Source: Gracilibacteraceae bacterium
GTDB lineage: Bacteria > Bacillota > Desulfitobacteriia > Desulfitobacteriales > Syntrophobotulaceae
Length of the DNA stretch: 12,076 bases
Reading direction: 5' to 3'
Assembly: GCA_031255985.1 (NCBI GenBank)
Contig: JAIRRL010000195.1
Span: 1 to 12,076 of the forward strand
Below are positions 6,182 to 12,076 of the stretch, in pieces. Numbering within the stretch: the first letter of the stretch is position 1; each line of letters begins with the position of its first letter. The position numbers were made by a program, and so were the translations under genes. A model generated the notes under the pieces. That model was not told where the DNA came from and made no database searches. It was given only the letters and a program-made list of their open reading frames with translations.

Positions 6182-6646
6182 TCACGTCTCCCTCGCCGGG
6201 TACACAAGCGCTATCTCGTCACAATTGGGAAATTTTACGCAATTTATACATTCCTGCCATACTTTTTGCGGCAGTGATTCTTTTTCCACCCGGTGGAATC
6301 CCATTTTCTCAAAAAACCTGGTCTGATACGTAAGGGTAAAGACCGAATTGCAGTCCATTTCATCCGCTTCCGCCAGCAAAAGCTGCACCAATCGCCGCCC
6401 GATCCCCTGTTTCTGGTATGCCGCCGCGGTGGCCAAAGTGCGTATTTCCGCCAGATCGCGCCACAGGACGCGCAAAGCGCCAATCCCCGCCAATTTAGCG
6501 CCGACGCGGGCCACCTGGTATTCTCTGATCCCTTCGTACAGCGCGTGACGCGAACGCGGCAGCATAAGGCCTTTATCCGCAAAAAACTGCACAAGTTCCA
6601 GCATTTCCTCCACGTCCGCCAGTCTGGCTTTGCGATACTCAATCAT
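6182..6646 (-). CDS. GNAT N-acetyltransferase, ArgA-like, with Cys-rich tail
   Basis: This 154-residue acetyl-CoA-dependent acetyltransferase has the GNAT acetyl-CoA loop QKQGIGRRLV (residues 78-87) after the strand EIRTLAT, and the C-terminal FFEKMGF motif. The tail has LPQKVWQECINCVKFPNC followed by DE, with Cys133, Cys136 and Cys142. This pattern is characteristic of the short ArgA-like family (single-domain N-acetylglutamate synthases and relatives). The likely product is N-acetylglutamate for arginine synthesis, but no other arginine gene is nearby, so the substrate is inferred from family only. The three cysteines could bind a metal. The ATG at 6646 follows the preceding gene's stop by 4 bp, with AGGAAAGG upstream; rnhA follows directly. 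Confidence 0.88.
   Translation of the reverse strand: MIEYRKARLADVEEMLELVQFFADKGLMLPRSRHALYEGIREYQVARVGAKLAGIGALRVLWRDLAEIRTLATAAAYQKQGIGRRLVQLLLAEADEMDCNSVFTLTYQTRFFEKMGFHRVEKESLPQKVWQECINCVKFPNCDEIALVYPARET
6188..6194 (-). promoter_or_regulatory. Ribosome-binding site for the rnhA TTG start
   Basis: GAGGGAG on the minus strand, inside the last codons of the acetyltransferase gene, ends six bases before TTG at 6181. The preceding stop and this start are directly adjacent, suggesting coupled translation. Confidence 0.7.
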
Positions 6647-6650
6647 ATGT

Positions 6651-7805
6651 TCAGCTTACCTTTCCTGTTCGCCGCCAGTTTTCCGGCAAGATAACGAGCG
6701 GAAAACGCTCCGCCTCCTGGAAAAACTCCTGATGTCGGCTCAATTCTTCCGTCAGTTTCTTTGAAGTTATAATCCGGATTTTATCGTCCCAAACCGCTTC
6801 GCCCGTCCAACGGCTGATTTCTTGCGCGTTCTCCCTCAGCACCGCGTCGTAATACAGGACTTCGCCCAAACATGCCAGCGGCCGCGTCAGAATGGGATAA
6901 TAGACGCTGAGGCCGTTCGCGCCGGTAAAATACCAAAAATCCCTGGGATGCACGCCTCCGGGTTCTTTTTTCAGCAAAGGAAACGGGATCGGCTTCCCCG
7001 TTTCTCCGATAAAATCAGGTTCATGCCACATTTTTAAAGCCAAGGCGCTCAATTCCGGCAAGCCGCCGCCCGCTTCCCGCTCTTCCAGCCAGGCGAGCGC
7101 GTCCTGAACAGCGCGGCAAAAACCTTCGTCCAGACGGCCGTCCGCGTCAACCCAACCCTGCCGCGCCTGAATCACGTTTTTCCGGCCTTTGTTTTTAGTG
7201 CGCAGATCAAATTTATCGCCCGTGAAGGTGACCTCGGCGAGACTGACGCCGCCCCAGGCAAAGACGATGCTGTTCCTGCGAAAAACAGGGCGCACTTTTC
7301 TTCCGGCCAGAGAATCAAAATAAGCGCGTACCGCCGTCAGATGCTGACGGGCCACAGGGTTGCACTTGCTACTCCAGGTCTCCCAGGTCATCACCCGGCC
7401 GGCAAAAAACGGCGCCGGCCCCGCCGAAACACTGCCGGTATTGACTGGGAAAAAATGGGGGTGGAGTTTTTCCCGCCATAAAACCGCGCGCAAAGAGAGA
7501 CGGCCGCTGATTTGGCGCAAACTGCTCAGAAACACGCGCGAAAAAGATGGGGCTACAAAAACCAGTCTCGTACAGACGCCGTTGCTGATTTTATTTGCCC
7601 AGGCCAAGCCGTTTGCCAGCAGGTCGTCCTCCCGCGCCTGGCCTTCCGTAACGACTACCCCCGTTTTCAGGTTCATATCGCCCGCGCTGAGGAAACGGAA
7701 CCTGGGGGAGAGTTTTAAGGTTTTCCGGTCTTTTTCCCCGGCTTCCGCCCAATTGCCGCCCTGAAAAAACTCGTCGTTTTCATTGCAGATTTGCTGCCAG
7801 TTCAT
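6651..7805 (-). CDS. Conserved-looking protein of unknown function, about 384 residues
   Basis: I do not recognise this protein. It is soluble-looking, with no signal peptide or membrane segment. Residues about 50-120 alternate hydrophobic strands and helices (VVVTEGQAREDDLLANGLAW, then RLVFVAPSFS, then LRAVLWREKL), faintly like a nuclease or other alpha/beta fold. A tryptophan- and aromatic-rich second half includes FWYFTGANGLSVYYPIL. No Walker, zinc or HNH motif is evident. I choose ATG at 7805, with GGGTGA five bases upstream. The GTG at 7814 abuts a purine run with no proper spacing. It lies 31 bp after phoU and 4 bp before the acetyltransferase gene, so it is part of the same transcription unit. 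Codon use resembles the neighbours, which argues for a resident gene. Confidence 0.85.
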   Translation of the reverse strand: MNWQQICNENDEFFQGGNWAEAGEKDRKTLKLSPRFRFLSAGDMNLKTGVVVTEGQAREDDLLANGLAWANKISNGVCTRLVFVAPSFSRVFLSSLRQISGRLSLRAVLWREKLHPHFFPVNTGSVSAGPAPFFAGRVMTWETWSSKCNPVARQHLTAVRAYFDSLAGRKVRPVFRRNSIVFAWGGVSLAEVTFTGDKFDLRTKNKGRKNVIQARQGWVDADGRLDEGFCRAVQDALAWLEEREAGGGLPELSALALKMWHEPDFIGETGKPIPFPLLKKEPGGVHPRDFWYFTGANGLSVYYPILTRPLACLGEVLYYDAVLRENAQEISRWTGEAVWDDKIRIITSKKLTEELSRHQEFFQEAERFPLVILPENWRRTGKVS

Positions 7806-7836
7806 ATAATTCACCCGCCTCGAACAAAGGACTCAC

Positions 7837-8490
7837 TCACTCATTCAAGCTTTCCCTGACCCCAAGCGACATATATATGACTTCCTCCCCTATGTTTGTG
7901 GCATAGTCGCCGATCCGCTCCAAAAAGCGCGCCGCCAGAATAAGCTGCACTCCCTGCGACACAAGCGCCGGGTTTTGTTTCATCAATTCGCACAGTTCAG
8001 TGACAATCAGCCCGTAATACTTGTCCACTTTATCGTCAATTTCCGCGATCCGGCGGGCGCCTTCCAGGTTTTCGCCGGTATAAGCGTCAATAACGGCCTT
8101 AATTCCGTGCTGCACTTCTTTGGCCATGGCCGGGATGTCGATCAGCGGTTTCATCAGTTTTTCCTGTCCGATACGCAAGGAGACCAGAGCCATATCCACC
8201 GCCAAATCGCCCATCCTCTCCAGGGCGGTGATTATCTTGTAGCCGGCGATGATATGGCGCAAATCCGCGGCAAAAGGCTGACACGTAGCGATAAGATGAG
8301 TACAGAGCCGCTCGATCTCTCTTTCGAGAGCGTCAACCGCGTCGTCGTTAGATACAGTCAGGCGCGCCAGTTCCAAATCCCGCTCCCGCAAGCTGATCAC
8401 AGCGTCGTCAATCGATTTTCCCACCATTTCGCACATGGTGATAACCTTGGTTTTCATTTCGGTAAGCTGCCTGGCGAAAATACTTTTCAT
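7837..8490 (-). CDS. phoU: Phosphate signalling protein PhoU
   Basis: This 217-residue, all-helical cytoplasmic protein is built of two PhoU repeats. Each repeat carries the metal-binding E(R)xGD signature, here ALERMGDLAVD and FLERIGDYATNIGEE, and the first repeat has the family motif DDAVDALEREIE and PFAADLRHII. In the known systems PhoU represses the PhoR kinase through the PstSCAB transporter and limits phosphate uptake. Here no pst genes and no phoR/phoB lie in the window, so it may act with a Pit-type or Na/Pi transporter elsewhere, or be one of several copies. The start ATG at 8490 follows GAGGG at five bases' spacing. It begins a new gene group after a 103-bp gap. Confidence 0.95.
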   Translation of the reverse strand: MKSIFARQLTEMKTKVITMCEMVGKSIDDAVISLRERDLELARLTVSNDDAVDALEREIERLCTHLIATCQPFAADLRHIIAGYKIITALERMGDLAVDMALVSLRIGQEKLMKPLIDIPAMAKEVQHGIKAVIDAYTGENLEGARRIAEIDDKVDKYYGLIVTELCELMKQNPALVSQGVQLILAARFLERIGDYATNIGEEVIYMSLGVRESLNE

Positions 8491-8563
8491 GGTCGCCCTC
8501 TCTTATATCTACAATTCAAGCAAGACCCGCCCCAAAGGCAGAGTCATGGACGACAGCGAAAGA

Positions 8564-8586
8564 TCGCGCAGTTGAAACAGGCGCGA
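8564..8586 (-). terminator. Weak stem-loop after the GlpA/GlpB/DUF1667 module
   Basis: TCGCGC and GCGCGA pair around an 11-base loop, about 8 bases past the DUF1667 stop. Downstream on the minus strand is only a broken pyrimidine run (TCTTTC), not a true T-tract. It could be a weak terminator or an mRNA-stabilising hairpin separating the redox module from phoU. Confidence 0.35.
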
Positions 8587-8593
8587 ACTTTAT

Positions 8594-9046
8594 CTAAGTC
8601 TCTCTTCTCTGATTGCTATTATACAAAAAACCGGTCACGCGCACAATTCTTTTTTCAGGAATTTCGTCGTTTTTTTTTCGCTCAACGGCTTCCGTCGCCA
8701 CCAGCGCTATCCCGGCGCCCATAATATCGGCCAAAATGATCTGTCCGGCCGCTACCGGCGCCTCCGTCCAGATTGCGCCCAGCATGGCGACGGCGGCCGG
8801 CAATATGTGTTTAGGCAGGGGGGCGGCGCTGCGAACGCTGACCAGAGGAAAACGGCCGCCGCGCACCTTCACTGTGGAGGTAAGCGTCCGGCGCGGGTCG
8901 GTCAGCTCCCGTTCCGCGAATTCCCGCCCTTTGGCGCAAGCCGCCCCTTCCAGCCGGTGGAGAACGGCGGCCGTCGCATCGCAAAAAAGCCGCAGCTCAC
9001 AGCCGGCGGGACAGATTACGCATTGTATTTCTTTTTCAACTATCAT
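8594..9046 (-). CDS. DUF1667 four-cysteine protein of GlpA/GlpB-type modules
   Basis: This 150-residue protein opens with CVICPAGC and has a further CAKGREFAERE, giving Cys9, Cys12, Cys16 and Cys37, a likely iron-sulfur or zinc site. The core then follows the DUF1667 pattern: LTDPRRTLTSTVKV, a proline-lysine pair after VRSAAPLP, and a final GAGIALVAT strand. Proteins of this family accompany the two FAD oxidoreductases of anaerobic glycerol-3-phosphate dehydrogenase-like modules, where they are presumed electron-transfer or assembly subunits. The last 27 or so residues are polar and extend beyond what I remember as the usual length of about 120. The ATG at 9046 overlaps the upstream gene by 11 bases, with GAGGTGA in front. 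The TAG stop ends the module. Confidence 0.87.
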   Translation of the reverse strand: MIVEKEIQCVICPAGCELRLFCDATAAVLHRLEGAACAKGREFAERELTDPRRTLTSTVKVRGGRFPLVSVRSAAPLPKHILPAAVAMLGAIWTEAPVAAGQIILADIMGAGIALVATEAVERKKNDEIPEKRIVRVTGFLYNSNQRRET

Positions 9047-10295
9047 AAATCATCACCTCAAGCAGCGTCGCCGCAAGCGGCACGGGTTCCCGCAACGTCA
9101 GCCGCTCCATCTTCGCGGGCGCAAGGCGGGGAAATTTGCGCTCCGCCAGGATCCGCCCCCCCGCTTTGACCACAATTCGCCGCCGGCCCAGCGGTTCCTT
9201 TACGCGCAGGGATATAAGCGGGCGGGCGCCGGGCCGGACAAAAAAAGGCATGACATAACGTAAACCGGCGGCCGGACGAACGGGAATGAGCGGTCTTGCC
9301 GCCGCTCTGTTCTCCGCCCTGATAAAAGTGACCGCGTTCCGGGCGGCGGTTTCCCCTTCCGCCGAGACATAATCGACCAAATCATGCACATGGAGCGCGT
9401 TGCCGCAGGCGAACAGGCCGGGAATATTCGTCTGCAAATCATCTCCGACCATAGCGCCTCCCGTAACGGGACTAAGTTCCACCCCTGCTTGCAGCGCCAG
9501 CTCGTTTTCCGGAATCAGGCCGACGGAAAGAATGACGGTATCGCAGTCATAAACGCGCTCCGCGCCTGAAACCGCGCGTCCCGCTTCATCCAGGCGGACG
9601 ACGGTGACGCTCTCCACCCGCTGCCGCCCTTCGATTTTTGTGACGGTATGATTGAGATAGAGCGGGATGTCATAATCTTCCAAACACTGGGAAATATTGC
9701 GGGTCAGGCCGCCGGCATAGGGCATTTTCTCCACCACCGCCAGCACCCGCGCTCCCTCTAAAGTAAGACGGCGCGCCATTATTAACCCGATGTCGCCAGA
9801 ACCGAGAATAAGCACCCGGCGGCCGATCATCAGGTTTTGCCGGTTCAGGTAATACTGAGCCGCTCCCGCCGTAAACACCCCGGCCGGACGGCTGCCGGGA
9901 ATTTGAATAGCGCCGCGCGTCCGTTCCCGGCAGCCCGTGGCCAGAATAACGGCGCCCGCTTCCACCCGAACGTATCCTCGCGGGCCAAGGATCCAAAGCT
10001 GTTTTTGCGCCGTCAACTCAAGCGCCATGGTCTGAGGCCGAATCTCCACGCCGGCCGCCAGCGCCGCCTGGAGAAAACGGGCGGCATATTCCGGCCCGGT
10101 CAGATTTTCCCCGAACCGGACGAGACCGAAGCCGTCATGGACGCATTGATTTAAAATGCCGCCGGCCAGCGGTTCCCGCTCCAGCACCAGCACCCTCTCC
10201 GCCCCGGCGCTTCGGGCCGCCGCCGCCGCCGCCAGGCCCGCCGGCCCGCCGCCGATAATTGCTAAGTCAGGTCTGAGAATTTTTTCCTCGCTCAT
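9036..10295 (-). CDS. GlpB/HcnB-like FAD- and NAD(P)-binding oxidoreductase
   Basis: This 419-residue pyridine nucleotide-disulfide-type flavoprotein has an FAD site LAIIGGGPAG near the start, a conserved NQCVHDGFG loop with Cys51, ILATGCRER, and a second dinucleotide site VLILGSGDIGLIMARRL (about residues 162-178). Also present are VILSVGLIPEN and a distal FAD contact IPGLFACGNALHVHDLVDYV. It lacks its own iron-sulfur motif, which the upstream partner supplies. Known relatives are the second subunit of anaerobic glycerol-3-phosphate dehydrogenase-like, hydrogen cyanide synthase and opine oxidase complexes; it probably passes electrons to NAD(P) or the membrane pool. I choose ATG at 10295, overlapping the partner's TGA as ATGA, with GGGG eight bases upstream. 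An in-frame ATG at 10319 has no good ribosome-binding site and would add eight residues. Confidence 0.9.
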   Translation of the reverse strand: MSEEKILRPDLAIIGGGPAGLAAAAAARSAGAERVLVLEREPLAGGILNQCVHDGFGLVRFGENLTGPEYAARFLQAALAAGVEIRPQTMALELTAQKQLWILGPRGYVRVEAGAVILATGCRERTRGAIQIPGSRPAGVFTAGAAQYYLNRQNLMIGRRVLILGSGDIGLIMARRLTLEGARVLAVVEKMPYAGGLTRNISQCLEDYDIPLYLNHTVTKIEGRQRVESVTVVRLDEAGRAVSGAERVYDCDTVILSVGLIPENELALQAGVELSPVTGGAMVGDDLQTNIPGLFACGNALHVHDLVDYVSAEGETAARNAVTFIRAENRAAARPLIPVRPAAGLRYVMPFFVRPGARPLISLRVKEPLGRRRIVVKAGGRILAERKFPRLAPAKMERLTLREPVPLAATLLEVMIYDS

Positions 10296-11746
10296 TTCAT
10301 TGCCCCGGTAAAAAGCCATGATTCCGGCCCGTTCAGGCTGATATCCTCCGATCTGATTCCATATTCTTCCATCATGATCGCCACAACGCGCCGCTGACAG
10401 TAGCCGCCCTGGCAGCGCCCGGTCATGGCGCGGGAACGGGCCTTGACCGCATTGAGGGCGCGGGCGCCGAGCGGATTATTCAAGGCGGTCAATATCTCCC
10501 GCCGCGTAACCGTTTCGCAGCGGCAGACGATCTCCCGCGCCGCCGGATCAGCCGCCGCCGCCGCCCGGCGTCTCTTCGGCGGCAAAAAGCGAAATTCCCC
10601 TTCCCGTTTCCGCTCCGGCTGAAAATCAGGTTTGGCTTTTAACCGCATTTTTTCGTCCAGCAAACGAATCACCCGGCGCGCCAGCGGCAAAGAAGCCGTA
10701 AGCCCCGGCGACTCGACGCCTACCAGATTGATCAGGCCCGGAACCGCGCGGCTGTGTTCCACGATAAAATCAGCGAAATTCTGCTCCCCCGCCGGAATGA
10801 TTTTGGAGCGCAAACCGGCGTAGGCGGCGATAACACGGCTTTGGGCCAGAGCCGGCAGGAGGCGCATAGCTTCCTCCCATAACCGCGTCATAACCGCCGC
10901 GGTCGTGCCGGTGTCGGCACGGGAGTCTATGTATTCGGCGCTCGGCCCAATCAGGATGTTTCCGTCCACGGTAGGCGTCAGGTGTACGCCCAGGCCGCCG
11001 ACCCCCGGCCGGGGAGCCGGATAAACCGGCGTACTCAGCAAGGCGGCCGCCTGTTTGTCCAAGACAAGATATTCTCCGCGGCAGGGGTATACCCGGTAGG
11101 CGCTATCCCCGGCCAGCGCCGCCACGCGATCCGCGTACAGGCCGGCGGCGTTCACGATCCAGGCCGCGCGCAAACTGCGTTCCCCCGCCCGGAGAATAAA
11201 TCCTTCCCCCGCGCGCGCGACGGCATCCACGGGAAAATTCAGCCAAATCTCCGCGCCGTTGGCCAGCGCGTTTTCCGCCAGAGCGATCGTGTAGAGCAAC
11301 GGATTCGTGAGGCCGGTGGCGCCCGACCAAAGAGCGCCGCGCGAATCGAGCCGGGGTTCGCGCGCCCGCGCCTGCCGGGGAGTCCACAGCGCCAGCTCCG
11401 GTACGCCGTTCGCTTGCCCCTGCGCAAGCAGGCGCTCCAGCACCGGCTGATCCTCCGGCGCGAGGGCGACAACCAGCTTGCCCGACCGCCGGTAGGGAAC
11501 GGCCAGCTCTCGGCAGGCGGCGGCAAAACCGGCGCAGCCCTCCACGCAGAGCCGCGCCGCCAAAGAGCCGGGAGGATTATTGAAACCGGCGTGAACTACG
11601 GCGCTGTTTCTGCCGCTGGCGCCTCTGCCCACGTCACTTTCTTTTTCCAGCAGAACGACCGCAAGCTCATAGCGGCACAATTCCCGCGCTATTGCGCATC
11701 CCACGGCCCCGCCGCCAATGACGGCGACATCGAAATATTTTTCCAT
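10292..11746 (-). CDS. GlpA-like FAD-dependent oxidoreductase with C-terminal BFD [2Fe-2S] domain
   Basis: This 484-residue protein begins with a DAO-fold FAD domain: VAVIGGGAVGCAIAREL (GGGAVG at 11-16, ribose-binding Glu34), GASGRNSAVVHAGFNNPPGS, and IVNAAGLYAD. It ends with a bacterioferritin-associated-ferredoxin-like domain carrying CRC...CQGGYC (Cys408, Cys410, Cys445, Cys450) for a [2Fe-2S] cluster. The architecture matches GlpA of the anaerobic glycerol-3-phosphate dehydrogenase, which oxidises sn-glycerol 3-phosphate to dihydroxyacetone phosphate. It also fits related 2-hydroxyacid and amine dehydrogenases, so the substrate is not fixed. It is followed by its GlpB-like partner and DUF1667. 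The ATG at 11746 is fixed by the FAD motif ten residues in. It lies 4 bp after the hydrolase stop and has no recognisable ribosome-binding site, suggesting reinitiation after the upstream gene. Confidence 0.9.
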   Translation of the reverse strand: MEKYFDVAVIGGGAVGCAIARELCRYELAVVLLEKESDVGRGASGRNSAVVHAGFNNPPGSLAARLCVEGCAGFAAACRELAVPYRRSGKLVVALAPEDQPVLERLLAQGQANGVPELALWTPRQARAREPRLDSRGALWSGATGLTNPLLYTIALAENALANGAEIWLNFPVDAVARAGEGFILRAGERSLRAAWIVNAAGLYADRVAALAGDSAYRVYPCRGEYLVLDKQAAALLSTPVYPAPRPGVGGLGVHLTPTVDGNILIGPSAEYIDSRADTGTTAAVMTRLWEEAMRLLPALAQSRVIAAYAGLRSKIIPAGEQNFADFIVEHSRAVPGLINLVGVESPGLTASLPLARRVIRLLDEKMRLKAKPDFQPERKREGEFRFLPPKRRRAAAAADPAAREIVCRCETVTRREILTALNNPLGARALNAVKARSRAMTGRCQGGYCQRRVVAIMMEEYGIRSEDISLNGPESWLFTGAMK

Positions 11747-11750
11747 TTAT

Positions 11751-12076
11751 TTACAGTGAAATTGATTCGCCCGGCTCAAGGATGACGGCTTTAGTTCCGG
11801 CCGCGGCCGCAGCTCCGGCAAAACCGGCCGCGTCCTGTTTGATAAGCGGCCAGGTGTTATAGTGCATAGGCACGACGAGTTGCGGGCGGATCAATTTGAG
11901 GGCGCGCAAAGCGTCCGCCGGGCCCATCGTGTAACGATCCCCGATCGGCAGGAGCGCCAGATCCAGGTCTTCATCCGCGAGCAAGCCCATTTCCGTGGAT
12001 AAACCGGTGTCGCCCGCGTGATAGATTTTTTTGCCTTCCACCGTCAGCAGATAACCGCAGGCCAAGGCGCCAGGTA
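11751..12076 (-). CDS. Metal-dependent hydrolase, UPF0173/YtkL-type beta-lactamase fold (C-terminal part)
   Basis: About 108 C-terminal residues are visible; the gene runs off the right edge. The sequence matches the second half of the UPF0173 (UlaG-like) metallo-beta-lactamase family. It contains KKIYHAGDTGL with a His-Asp metal-ligand pair, DLALLPIGDRYTMGPADAL, VVPMHYNTWP with another metal-ligand histidine, and the terminal VILEPGESISL. The family is usually around 225 residues, so roughly half is missing, including the HxHxDH metal motif. The TTG at 12065 is internal to the conserved sequence and not the start. Its substrate is not established. It is the most upstream visible gene of the redox module, 4 bp ahead of the GlpA-like gene. 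Confidence 0.88.
   Translation of the reverse strand, partial: PGALACGYLLTVEGKKIYHAGDTGLSTEMGLLADEDLDLALLPIGDRYTMGPADALRALKLIRPQLVVPMHYNTWPLIKQDAAGFAGAAAAAGTKAVILEPGESISL

Noticed and set aside
8502..8507. TATAAG as a -10 box before phoU
   Set aside because: It is only 11 bases from the phoU ATG, so transcription would begin inside or after the ribosome-binding site, and no -35 element is found at 16-18 bases.
10296..10319. Earlier ATG for the GlpB-like gene
   Set aside because: No ribosome-binding site; the eight added residues precede a typical N-terminus, and ATG 10295 gives the usual 4-bp ATGA overlap.
1..12076. Mobile element, phage, CRISPR or defence system
   Set aside because: No transposase, integrase, recombinase, regular repeat-spacer array, terminal inverted repeats or nuclease-helicase pair is visible; gene orientation and codon use are uniform.

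Overview
The window is a 12-kb stretch of moderately GC-rich bacterial DNA in which every gene I can support lies on the minus strand, packed with overlaps or gaps of mostly under 140 bp. The gene types suggest an anaerobic member of the Bacillota (Clostridia or Negativicutes-like). Evidence for this is a tyrosine-cleaving radical-SAM ThiH rather than the oxygen-dependent ThiO, a GlpA/GlpB/DUF1667-type dehydrogenase module, a eukaryote-like type II NADP-isocitrate dehydrogenase, strong AAGGAGG-type ribosome-binding sites and frequent TTG/GTG starts. The taxonomic placement is inference. I see no rRNA, tRNA, CRISPR array, transposase or phage gene.

In the direction of transcription (right to left): (1) The 3' part of a metal-dependent beta-lactamase-fold hydrolase (UPF0173/YtkL type), cut by the window's right edge. 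(2) A three-gene redox module: a GlpA-like FAD oxidoreductase with a C-terminal BFD [2Fe-2S] domain, a GlpB/HcnB-like FAD/NAD(P) oxidoreductase, and a small four-cysteine DUF1667 protein. These probably form one dehydrogenase complex of the anaerobic glycerol-3-phosphate dehydrogenase type, but glpK and glpF are not here and the substrate is open. (3) After a 103-bp gap with a weak stem-loop come phoU (no pst genes nearby), an unrecognised protein of about 384 residues, an ArgA-like GNAT acetyltransferase with a Cys-rich tail, and RNase HI. (4) After a 137-bp gap come a two-CBS-domain protein and NADP-isocitrate dehydrogenase. (5) Only 28 bp further is a thiazole-synthesis block, thiS-thiG-thiH-tenI. 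(6) A membrane sensor histidine kinase, cut by the left edge, has its ATG overlapping the tenI stop (ATGA).

The thiamine block covers only the thiazole branch: the sulfur carrier ThiS, thiazole synthase ThiG, dehydroglycine synthase ThiH, and a TenI-type thiazole tautomerase that is easily mistaken for ThiE. ThiF, ThiC, ThiD and a true ThiE must be elsewhere. I find no TPP riboswitch in front of the block, so it is probably transcribed from promoters upstream of icd or the CBS gene.

The points most worth a second look are the TenI/ThiE distinction, the kinase coupled to tenI, a run of three consecutive TTG-started genes (rnhA, CBS, icd), a three-copy 17-bp tandem repeat plus a terminator-like hairpin pointing against the genes between thiG and thiH, the unrecognised protein after phoU, and the orphan GlpA/GlpB/DUF1667 module. 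I did not find a clearly new multi-gene defence or mobile system.
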